Positions 14,201-20,432 of a stretch of DNA of 31,282 nucleotides are shown in pieces. The translations under genes were made by a program, and so were the position numbers. Each line of letters begins with the position of its first letter. The first letter of the stretch is position 1. This DNA comes from an uncultured Eubacteriales bacterium (GTDB lineage: Bacteria; Bacillota; Clostridia; Oscillospirales; Oscillospiraceae), in the NCBI GenBank assembly GCA_900553135.1, contig USCO01000011.1, positions 1 to 31,282 on the forward strand. Direction: 5' to 3'. The notes beneath the pieces are model-generated. The model saw only the letters and a list, made by a program, of their open reading frames with translations, had not been told where the DNA came from and searched no databases.

Positions 14201-16772
14201 CCTTGGTTCCGTCGGCGTACAGTTCCACCGTAATGGCGTCATGAGCCACGGTATCGCCGCCGTCATTCCAGGTCTTCACACCGGAGATGTTGGTCACCTC
14301 ATAGGCAACCGTGTTGACCAGAGAGATCTGAGTATACCCTGCGGAAGTATTGATATTCTTGCTCACAGGAGTATAGCTGTTTCCGCTCTCCACTACATCA
14401 TAAGTGTAAAGCTGACCGTTCTCATCGTACTTCTCAAGGTTACCAAAGGTAACGCTGTTGTCTCCGCAAATAGTCTTCGTGTAGTCCTCGCCGGTCATCT
14501 TCTCCCCGTTCTGGGTCAGAGTGACAGTGATGGCCATATCGTCTGTATTCATACCCTCGGGCAGAATCCATTTTTTCTCCACCACGACAATGGTCTTGCC
14601 GCTGGCAGTGTTGACAATGTTCAGGCCGTCCTCGCTGTAAGTGGTGGTATAGCCATCCACAGCAGCCTCTTCCACGGTATAGGCATAATCCTTGCCCGTG
14701 CTCAGATCGGTCTTCGGCAGGTCCTCAAAGGTATACTTCCAAGTGTTTCCTTCAGCCGTACAGCCATCAACACCAGGAGTAAGTTTTACCGTCTTATATT
14801 CTCTATTGTCCTGCTTCAGGGTGACGGTGATGGAGTCAGGAGTAGCCTCCCCAGCAGGCTTCTGCCAGGTCTTGGTGATGGTCACATCGGTATAGGTCTG
14901 CTTGGCAGGGTCCTCCAGCTTTCCGTCGGTGATGTTGGCTCCGCCTTCCGCAGTGGAATCGGTGGTCAGCTCGCCGTACTTCACAGTGACGGTAATGGGG
15001 TCCACCTTGTTGTAGTTCTCGGGGGCCGCAGTCTCCGTCAGGGTGTAGGTGTAGCCGGAGGGGATGTTGGCAAACGCGACCTTGCCGTTATTATCGGAGG
15101 TACAGCTGTCGCTCCAGGCGCTGACATCGCTGTCGTCGGCCAGAGTGAACTGAGCTCCAGGCAGCCCCTGCTTCGTGTCACTGCCGATCTTAGTAAAGCT
15201 CAAGTCAACCCGGTAGCCCTTGACTTGGGGTTTTGCAAATTCGCTGGTATACAGCTTCTGCTCTCCCGCATAATGCTGTACGCCGTTCTCGTCTACAAAG
15301 TCCTCCTCGTACAGATCATCCTCAAAGGAATAGGTCAGGGTCGCAACTTTGTTTGTATCATGCGGTTGCCCGTCTCTGGCGTTACGATTCAAAGTTACAT
15401 AGTACTGGCAGGTGTAAACATACCAGTCCCCATCTTTGTGATCAAACGCAGCCAAGCTCTTCAGGTTCCAAGTAAGCTGTTTTCCTTGCTGCTGAGCACC
15501 AGCCTGCTTATCAGTCTCAAAGCCAGCAAAGGTCACATCATCACCAAGCGTATCGGAAACAATCCAAGCGTTGGTTTTGACAGTAATATTGGTCTCGATA
15601 ATTTCAAAGGCCTTATTCAGCTGTTCCGCCAACTCGCTGCCAGACCCGGCAGTACAGTTAATATAGTGGCTTTCATAGCCTCCTTCATCGCGGGTAACAC
15701 TGTTATACATGGTATACTTGGCTGCCGCACTGTTCTGGAGGTCAATACCCACACCATAGATCTCGATACCAGCTTCTTTTAGCAGAAGTGCCTCCGAAAC
15801 CGTATTGTAGGCATGATTTTTCCCCGTGTCACTTCCATCGCCGTCAATATCTGTGTAATCAAAGCTCTTATAAATATAATCCTGCTGGTATGTTGAATAC
15901 CTTGTTTTGACTGCGATAAACTGGGACTGATCCACGGGCTGATACTGGTTTCCCTCATAATAATACGTCGGCTCACCATCAGAGAGGAGCAGCACATATT
16001 TATACTCCGCTCTGGAGCCGTTCAGGATCTCCCGCGCTTCTTTCAGTCCAGCCTGGATGTTGGTGCCTGTGTTCGACAGTTCCGTGATATTATTAATAGC
16101 ACCGCCTTCATAGGCATCTCCAGCAGCCGGCACCCAAACTTCTTTCCACTCATAGTGTCCAGGAATCCAGAAGATGCCTTCCCAATGGCCTTCAACCCAA
16201 ACCCAATCGTACTTCCACTCGCCATTTTTGGCAGTTCCCCGCAGGGCCTCCAAATCATGGCTCAAACCGCTTTTCGTACTGGCGGTTTTTCCATAGGTCA
16301 CCACAGCCACATTGCGGTTGCCATCAGGATTCTCGCCCAAGAAAGAGTTCACAAACTGTGTCGCTGCCTGTTTGGCAGAATCAAGTCTGCCTCCGCTGTT
16401 CATGCTGGAGGAGTTATCAATGACCAGAACCACATCAATGGTCGGAGCCACCTCTGTGGTCGTTTGCTTAATTTCATCTTTCGTCTTGACCTGCAGCGTC
16501 ATTAAGAATTTACCTTCCTCATCGGTCAATTCCGCTGTCTTGGTCATCTGGACGTTACCCTTCCCGTTTTCCGGCATAAGGGTTTCGCCCGCTGTTACAA
16601 TCTGAGCATTCTTATTTGCTCTCTGCTCCGCCGTAAGCCCATCATCAGCAAACGCGCTGATCTGGATCAAGCTGATCACCATGATCATGGCCATGAGCAG
16701 GGACAGGCCGCGGCGGCCCATCTCCTTCAGCCCTACCCTGCGGCGGGGCTTCTGCTGTACTCGTTTCGCCAT
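11259..16772 (-). CDS. Giant cell-wall-anchored VWA/CnaB adhesin
   Basis: An 1837-residue surface protein. A signal peptide (residues 1-42, ending AFA) is followed by a von Willebrand A domain (about 112-395) with the metal site DNSSS (Asp119, Ser121, Ser123). One SpaA-like domain (about 520-620) and nine CnaB repeats follow; each repeat keeps the early Lys (as in KTW), the Glu of the VEE-type turn and the final Asn (as in TNT) needed for a self-formed isopeptide bond. Next are MucBP-like repeats, a Gly-Asp-Pro-rich spacer and a sorting signal VPATG with hydrophobic helix and basic tail. It resembles a pilus-tip or stalk adhesin attached by sortase. No sortase or pilin gene is in the window. 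AAGGAG precedes the ATG, and the c-di-GMP riboswitch at 16811-16907 should control expression. Confidence 0.93.
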   Translation of the reverse strand: MAKRVQQKPRRRVGLKEMGRRGLSLLMAMIMVISLIQISAFADDGLTAEQRANKNAQIVTAGETLMPENGKGNVQMTKTAELTDEEGKFLMTLQVKTKDEIKQTTTEVAPTIDVVLVIDNSSSMNSGGRLDSAKQAATQFVNSFLGENPDGNRNVAVVTYGKTASTKSGLSHDLEALRGTAKNGEWKYDWVWVEGHWEGIFWIPGHYEWKEVWVPAAGDAYEGGAINNITELSNTGTNIQAGLKEAREILNGSRAEYKYVLLLSDGEPTYYYEGNQYQPVDQSQFIAVKTRYSTYQQDYIYKSFDYTDIDGDGSDTGKNHAYNTVSEALLLKEAGIEIYGVGIDLQNSAAAKYTMYNSVTRDEGGYESHYINCTAGSGSELAEQLNKAFEIIETNITVKTNAWIVSDTLGDDVTFAGFETDKQAGAQQQGKQLTWNLKSLAAFDHKDGDWYVYTCQYYVTLNRNARDGQPHDTNKVATLTYSFEDDLYEEDFVDENGVQHYAGEQKLYTSEFAKPQVKGYRVDLSFTKIGSDTKQGLPGAQFTLADDSDVSAWSDSCTSDNNGKVAFANIPSGYTYTLTETAAPENYNKVDPITVTVKYGELTTDSTAEGGANITDGKLEDPAKQTYTDVTITKTWQKPAGEATPDSITVTLKQDNREYKTVKLTPGVDGCTAEGNTWKYTFEDLPKTDLSTGKDYAYTVEEAAVDGYTTTYSEDGLNIVNTASGKTIVVVEKKWILPEGMNTDDMAITVTLTQNGEKMTGEDYTKTICGDNSVTFGNLEKYDENGQLYTYDVVESGNSYTPVSKNINTSAGYTQISLVNTVAYEVTNISGVKTWNDGGDTVAHDAITVELYADGTKVDEKIVSEEDHWAYSFDNLDRYEFTRDENNNITAVREIKYTVKEVGVDGYTATISGNNITNTRTGYIDLIIYKNWVAESVPNEEVTVKLYADGVDTGKSATFNDSYTFEDLNKYDASGEEIQYSVVETPVSGYTTSYGKMELLSEDVYAITVTNTQNGFDPDDEVLITVTKTWQQPSTVEAQTADFYLCIDGNRSDYSVSITGNGSTSFAPMPRYHAVRDEATGETEYVEINYSVEEDVPSNYTVFVDEVVGPDSNGNIYYHFTNTIRGTTSLSLEKTWVQPDGMDTPMATFEIQRSVDGTNWENAGYITLMDGKTSETRNNLDKYDANGQLYLYRVVENSVAGYSSSMTGGIQEDGSFAFQATNTINQATADITVSKTWIDGNTPNSQRPDVTIDLLQDGVVINSVTFGWSEADGAVMATVNGASIKATVSEDGNTWSIKFMGQPLYNENRTARYEYSVQEQNVPENYKANVSGTTVTNQLTGTISIPVTKYWVDPGVADRPDITLRLKGSDGSEYVMLVSDDSGAPVVTLNGVSLPITAEGNTWTFTVGNLPEYTDTGAKITYTLSEDAVDGYTTQTVEGQPFAIKNVIEQENGITITPVKFWENMDVEGVYTPVLPETITVALFRDGAMVDGTKQTVSVGEDGTCEFKPYEELAKYNLTTGQKYKYEVLELDAKGSPVKNGETISFGTDNDYTVTYREIEVDTGDNYQVVITNTFTVPAKYLWVVKTHYVHYDYNGNVIGSFNDQTEIFKETESKTVSANPADYTVRDGLTYEYDADNTGNKTQVLLEQQNYLYELNLYYTLTDEEPTDPGDGGGGGTTYYNLVVKYLEEGTDEVLASPYTVRIAAGRSYDVTAQTQKAIDGYEISQVTGDDVTGYMNGNREIIVYYTVDIDDGETPLDPGPGGDGDGDGTDIGDGEVPLDPGPGGDGDGTDIGDENVPLVPATGDNLALWVMAAVASAAGLVYLTVAGKKREKDNT
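11362..11526 (-). repeat. Tandem 60/66-bp repeats in the adhesin spacer
   Basis: Units at 11401-11460 and 11461-11526 are near-identical apart from an extra 6 bp in the second; a degenerate third copy lies at 11362-11400. They encode repeated PLDPGPGGDGDGTDIGD-like segments just before the sorting signal, and probably vary in number between strains. Confidence 0.85.
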
Positions 16773-16810
16773 TTGTTTCGTTCTCCTTTCAAAGTGCTCG
16801 AATGGAAATC

Positions 16811-16907
16811 GAAATCCATGGCAGCCGGGCTGGCATAGCGTTGCTTCGCGTTAGCCCCCTAGCTTTGCGTCCCGCCCTTTCGGACGGTTTGCCGTTTCAG
16901 TGATTTC
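16811..16907 (-). promoter_or_regulatory. c-di-GMP-I (GEMM-I) riboswitch
   Basis: Read on the minus strand, GAAAUC (16902-16907) pairs with GAUUUC (16811-16816) as the closing helix. Inside are the class hallmarks: GGCAAACC, a stem capped by a GAAA tetraloop, then GGGACGCAAAGCUA, and a second stem ending AUGCCAGCCCGGCUGCC. By alignment to the Vibrio Vc2 aptamer, the equivalents of G20, C46, A47 and C92 are present, which favours c-di-GMP over cGAMP. The adhesin start is 38 bp downstream. No clear terminator is seen between them; a second GAUUUC directly after the first could exchange with it, so translational control is possible. Not checked with a covariance model. Confidence 0.87.
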
Positions 16908-16946
16908 TGTCCTGCGGGTCTGCTCCCGCTTGAAGTTTGGATGTCC

Positions 16947-17390
16947 TCATCCGATTTTGGCCTGCTTCTCTGACGGACCGATGGCGCTGTCCATCAGCAA
17001 AAGCAGCTCCAGCACGCTTCGGAAGCTCTCCTCCCTTCCTTTGTCCAGCCAGGTCACAGAGCCCTGCCAGCTGGCGTTCTGCCGGAAGATCACCCGCACG
17101 CGGAAGGTCGCAAGCTTTCCCTCCTGGGCCCCTGGCTCAGGTGTGACTGTCGTGACTGCCTCTGGCGCCGGAGCAAACGCCCGGGCCGACATAAACGGCT
17201 GAGGAAAGCGCATCCCGTCCAGCAGCTCCTCCATTTTTAAAAGGAACTCCATCAAGCTGTGAAATTCCTCCCCCTGAGGAACACTGGGGTTATACAGACG
17301 CCCCCGCGGCACGCGGTCCTGATAGCTGTCGATGCACACCACCGTGCTGCGGTACTCGTTTCCCCACAGTCTGCCCTGCATTCCCTGCAT
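16947..17390 (-). CDS. Small protein with two similar halves, upstream of the adhesin
   Basis: A 147-residue soluble-looking protein with AAGGAGG before its ATG. I do not recognise a characterised family. Each half ends in a similar amphipathic helix, FHSLMEFLLKMEELLDG (about residue 43) and FRSVLELLLLMDSAIG (about 121), after a beta-rich stretch. The halves are joined by a Pro/Ala/Thr-rich linker (about 70-90), so it looks like an internal duplication. There is no signal peptide or membrane segment. It is transcribed ahead of the riboswitch-adhesin unit, 40 bp from the aptamer, with no terminator between, suggesting a shared transcript and perhaps a regulatory role. Confidence 0.82.
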   Translation of the reverse strand: MQGMQGRLWGNEYRSTVVCIDSYQDRVPRGRLYNPSVPQGEEFHSLMEFLLKMEELLDGMRFPQPFMSARAFAPAPEAVTTVTPEPGAQEGKLATFRVRVIFRQNASWQGSVTWLDKGREESFRSVLELLLLMDSAIGPSEKQAKIG

Positions 17391-17428
17391 TCCGGGTTCA
17401 CCTCCTTCCTCTGCAATATTACGTTAAC

Positions 17429-17464
17429 AGTATAACATAGCCCAGTTACATCCACGGTTACATC
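17429..17464 (-). promoter_or_regulatory. Candidate activator-dependent promoter with direct repeats
   Basis: On the minus strand there is -10 TATACT (17429-17434) but no recognisable -35. Where the -35 would fall there are two direct repeats of GATGTAAC (17445-17452 and 17457-17464) spaced 12 bp start to start. The -10 also lies in a short dyad, GTTA...TAAC. This suggests an activator site in place of a -35 element. Confidence 0.5.
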
Positions 17465-17631
17465 TTCCTGCTTTCGGTTCAATCCATTTCAAAAACATAC
17501 ACAATTTCTTCCTTTTGTTTTTATGCACATCTCACAATTCCTTCACATTCCTTCCCGTTTCTCCAAAGGCCCTTTGAAACCCTCCCCTGTTTTTCTCTCC
17601 CCCTGCCGGAAAGAAAAACCCCCGCTCCCAC
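17465..17631. other. Pyrimidine-rich divergent intergenic region
   Basis: This separates the divergent promoters of the adhesin locus and the rimP operon. The plus strand is strongly C/T-rich. The only structure noticed is a small dyad AAAGG-C-CCTTT at about 17565-17575. No gene is visible. Confidence 0.5.
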
Positions 17632-17660
17632 TTGCAATCCAAAGCGCCTTGTGGTATAGT
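17632..17660 (+). promoter_or_regulatory. Promoter of the rimP-nusA-infB operon
   Basis: There is a -35 TTGCAA (17632-17637), 17-bp spacer and -10 TATAGT (17655-17660) preceded by TTGTGG, the extended -10 form repeated across this window. Confidence 0.83.
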
Positions 17661-17687
17661 TATTTCGTAATTATGGTAGTATTGGTT

Positions 17688-17715
17688 AGAGTGGGGTTTC
17701 GGCTCCGCTCTTTTT
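17688..17715 (+). terminator. Leader hairpin with T-run, possible attenuator of the rimP operon
   Basis: AGAGTGG (17688-17694) pairs with CCGCTCT (17705-17711), followed by TTTTT (17711-17715). It sits in the leader about 20 bases after the predicted transcription start and ahead of rimP. A weak terminator here would give NusA, encoded in the operon, a place to regulate itself; that is inference. Confidence 0.5.
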
Positions 17716-17783
17716 GATTGACCAAATGGGCCGGAACACCCCGGTCCCCAAGATCAGCGCCCCCGGCGCATGGAGGTTTTTTC

Positions 17784-18239
17784 ATGGCTAAAGTCACTGA
17801 GATCGCCGCCAAGCTGGCCCAGCCCTTTGTGGAGGCGGCAGGCTGCTCCCTGTGGGATGTGGAGTATGTCAAGGAGGCCGGCGAGTGGTTCCTGCGGTTC
17901 TATATTGATAAGGAAGGCGGCATTTCCATCAACGACTGCGAGGCCGTCTCCCGTCCCCTGTCCGATGCCCTGGATGAGGCCGACCCCATTGAGGGCAGCT
18001 ACACCCTGGAGGTGTCTTCCGCCGGGGCGGACCGGGTGCTGAAGACCCCTGAGCATTTCGCCCAGTTCCAGGGCGCCGAGGTGGAGGTCAAGCTCTACCG
18101 GGCCCGGGACGGCCGGAAGGAGTACGTGGGCCTGCTGCAGGGCTACGACAACGGGAACGTCACCATCACCGTGGGAGACGCCCCTGTGGAGTTTGAGAAA
18201 AAAGAGATCGCGCTGGTACGCCTGTACCCCCGCTTCTAA
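17784..18239 (+). CDS. rimP: Ribosome maturation factor RimP
   Basis: A 151-residue protein needed for late assembly of the 30S ribosomal subunit. The N-terminal domain shows CSLWDVEYVKEAGEWFLRFYIDKEGG and the DCEAVSRPLSDALDE helix; EVSSAGADRVLKTPEHF leads into the Sm-like C-terminal domain. These are standard RimP landmarks and the length is typical. GGAGG lies 7 bp before ATG 17784; the longer upstream frame begins inside the leader and is not used. It is first in the nusA-infB operon, the conserved Firmicutes order. Confidence 0.96.
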   Translation: MAKVTEIAAKLAQPFVEAAGCSLWDVEYVKEAGEWFLRFYIDKEGGISINDCEAVSRPLSDALDEADPIEGSYTLEVSSAGADRVLKTPEHFAQFQGAEVEVKLYRARDGRKEYVGLLQGYDNGNVTITVGDAPVEFEKKEIALVRLYPRF

Positions 18240-18258
18240 GAAATAGGAGGAGACCGAA

Positions 18259-19458
18259 GTGGCTAAGAGAACAACGAAAAAGGTCAATAATAACGAGCTG
18301 GACGGCCAGGAGTTTTTCGCCGCCATTGCTCAGATTGAGCAGGAAAAGGGCATTAAGCCCGGCTATATGATGGAGAAGATCACCCAGGCTCTGGTGTCCG
18401 CTTACCGCCGGGACCACGAGGGCGTGGGCGACAACCTGATCGTGGACGCCAACCCCGAGACCAACACCGTGCGCATGTTCCTGAAGAAGGACGTGGTGGA
18501 GGTGGTGGATAACCCCAACACTGAGATCAGCCTGGCCGAGGCCAAGGCCGCTCTGCCCCGCGCCGAGCTGGGCGATGTGGTGCGCATCGAGGTCAAGCCC
18601 AAGAGCTTTGGCCGCATCGCCGCCCAGACCGCCCGCCAGGTCATCATCCAGGGCATCCGGGAGGCCGAGCAGGGCATGGTGTACGACGAGTTCTCCTCCA
18701 AGGAGCACGAGCTGCTCACCGGCGTGGTCACCCGCATCGACCCCCGCAACGGCGCCGTCACCCTGCGCATCAGCTCCGGCTCTGAGTTCACCGACGCCTA
18801 CCTGGGCCCCAACGAGCAGGTGAAGGGCGAGTCCTACACCGAGGGCCAGCGCCTGAAGGTGTACATGGTGGAGGTCCGCAAGGCCACCAAGGGTCCCCAG
18901 GTCCTCATCTCCCGCACCCACCCCGGCCTGGTGAAGCGTCTCTTCGAGCTGGAGGTCCCCGAGATCTATGACGGCACCGTGGAGATCCGCTCCATCGCCC
19001 GTGAGGCCGGCTCCCGCACCAAGCTGGCCGTCTGGTCCGCCGACCCCAACGTGGACGCCATCGGCGCCTGTGTGGGTCCCCGCGGCCAGCGCGTCAACAC
19101 CATCGTAGAGGAGCTGAAGGGCGAGAAGATGGACATCATCAAGTACTCCGAGGACCCCGCCGAGTACATCGCCGCCGCCCTGTCCCCCGCCGACGTCATC
19201 AGCGTGGAGCCCCTGCCCGACGGCAAGAGCTGCCGCGTGGTGGTGCCTGACGACCAGCTGTCCCTGGCCATCGGCAAGGAGGGCCAGAACGCCCGTCTGG
19301 CCGCCAAGCTCACCGGCTTTAAGATCGACATCAAGCCCGCCTCCGCCCCCCTGGAGCCCATCGAGGACTCCGGTGAGGAGCTCTTCGCCCAGGAGGAGCC
19401 CGCCGCCGAGCAGGCCCCCGTGGAGGAGAGCGCTCCCGCTGAGACTGAGGCCGAGTAA
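18259..19458 (+). CDS. nusA: Transcription termination/antitermination factor NusA
   Basis: A 399-residue RNA polymerase-binding factor that modulates pausing, termination and rRNA antitermination. The N-terminal polymerase-binding domain (about 1-125) is followed by an S1 domain (about 130-200, ELLTGVVTRIDPRNGAVTL) and two KH domains, with GACVGPRGQRVNTI near residue 275 and LAIGKEGQNARLAAKLTGF near 340. The tail after about residue 355 is acidic and Ala/Pro/Glu-rich, making it slightly longer than many Firmicutes homologues. The start codon is GTG with AGGAGGAGA upstream. It follows rimP by 19 bp. Confidence 0.97.
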   Translation: MAKRTTKKVNNNELDGQEFFAAIAQIEQEKGIKPGYMMEKITQALVSAYRRDHEGVGDNLIVDANPETNTVRMFLKKDVVEVVDNPNTEISLAEAKAALPRAELGDVVRIEVKPKSFGRIAAQTARQVIIQGIREAEQGMVYDEFSSKEHELLTGVVTRIDPRNGAVTLRISSGSEFTDAYLGPNEQVKGESYTEGQRLKVYMVEVRKATKGPQVLISRTHPGLVKRLFELEVPEIYDGTVEIRSIAREAGSRTKLAVWSADPNVDAIGACVGPRGQRVNTIVEELKGEKMDIIKYSEDPAEYIAAALSPADVISVEPLPDGKSCRVVVPDDQLSLAIGKEGQNARLAAKLTGFKIDIKPASAPLEPIEDSGEELFAQEEPAAEQAPVEESAPAETEAE

Positions 19459-19507
19459 TTCCCCACTCCGAAACCGGAGAAAATAAATCCTGGAAAGGGT
19501 GAACCCT

Positions 19508-19786
19508 GTGCCCAAGAAAATACCCATGCGCCAATGCGTTGGCTGCCGGGAGATGAAACCGAAAAAGGAACTGATCCGGGTGGTGCGCTCCCCCGAGGGT
19601 GCCGTCTCCCTGGACTTCCGCGGCAAGCTGCCCGGCCGTGGCGCCTATCTGTGCCCTGATCCCAACTGTCTGGCTCGGGCCAAAAAGTCCCGGGCGCTGG
19701 AGCGGGCCTTTTCCGCTGCCCTTCCCCAGGAGGTCTATGCGGCCCTGGAGGAACAGATGAAGGAGGTGCCGCAAGATGCCCAATGA
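19508..19786 (+). CDS. rnpM: RNase P modulator RnpM (YlxR)
   Basis: A 92-residue RNA-binding protein of the YlxR family, recently shown in Bacillus to bind and modulate RNase P. The MRQCVGCREMKPKKELIRVVR start and the GRGAYLCPDPNCLARAKK motif are diagnostic. I place the start at GTG 19508, about 8 bp after GGAAAGGG; GTG 19499 lies within that site. Its 3' end overlaps the next gene by 11 bp. Confidence 0.94.
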   Translation: MPKKIPMRQCVGCREMKPKKELIRVVRSPEGAVSLDFRGKLPGRGAYLCPDPNCLARAKKSRALERAFSAALPQEVYAALEEQMKEVPQDAQ

Positions 19787-20411
19787 TCCCATTCTCCATC
19801 TCCTGGGTCTGGCCCGAAAGGCCGGGCGGCTGGAGATGGGCGAGGAACCTGTGGGTGCGGTCTGCCGCGCCCGCCAGGCCAGATTGATCCTGCTGGCCAG
19901 CGATGCCGCCCCCAACACCGTACGCCGCTGCGCCCACTTCGGCGAGGCGGGCAACGTGCTGTGGCTGGAGCTGCCCTACACCAAGGCGGAGCTTGGCTTC
20001 CAGCTGGGCCGGGGCTCCTGCGCCATGCTGGCCCTCACCGACGCGGGCTTTGCCGCCACCCTGGTGGAAAAGCTTGCCCTCCGCGACCCTCAGCGTTACG
20101 GTCCCGCCGCCCAGCAGCTGCGGGTGAAGGCCGACCGGATGCTGCAGCGTCAGCGGGAAAAGCGCCAGCATGAGAAGAACCTGCGGGAGGGCAAGCGCAA
20201 GCCCTGGGCTCCCCCGCCTCAGAAGCAGGAGGGCTCCGGCAAACTGGAGCGCAAGGCGAACAAGAAGGCCCCCGCGGCCCGCGGCGCCCACTCCGCTTCC
20301 AGCAAGAAACGTTTCCCCGCGCCGGACCGGAAGGCATCCCGCCCCGGCGTTCCCCATAAACCCGGCCCCGGCGGCCGGAAGCTGACCGGCAAGTTCCGGC
20401 ACAATCCCTAA
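19776..20411 (+). CDS. ylxQ: L7Ae-family ribosomal protein YlxQ with long basic tail
   Basis: A 211-residue protein whose first 100 or so residues are a complete L7Ae/L30e-type kink-turn RNA-binding domain (HLLGLARKAGRLEMGEEPV, LILLASDAAPNTVRRC, LGFQLGRGSCAMLALTD). YlxQ is normally about 100 residues. Here residues 115-211 form a Lys/Arg/Pro-rich extension, predicted disordered, likely to add RNA or ribosome contacts. AAGGAGG lies inside rnpM, and the two genes overlap by 11 bp, so translation is coupled. Confidence 0.9.
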   Translation: MPNDPILHLLGLARKAGRLEMGEEPVGAVCRARQARLILLASDAAPNTVRRCAHFGEAGNVLWLELPYTKAELGFQLGRGSCAMLALTDAGFAATLVEKLALRDPQRYGPAAQQLRVKADRMLQRQREKRQHEKNLREGKRKPWAPPPQKQEGSGKLERKANKKAPAARGAHSASSKKRFPAPDRKASRPGVPHKPGPGGRKLTGKFRHNP

Positions 20412-20432
20412 GAAACGAGGTGGCTCCCGAAT

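Noticed and set aside
12000..15782. A 1260-codon open frame on the plus strand opposite the adhesin gene
   Set aside because: It is the mirror of the adhesin coding strand; low-complexity Val/Gly/His/Leu content, no ribosome-binding site and no family resemblance. The adhesin on the minus strand has clear domains and signals.
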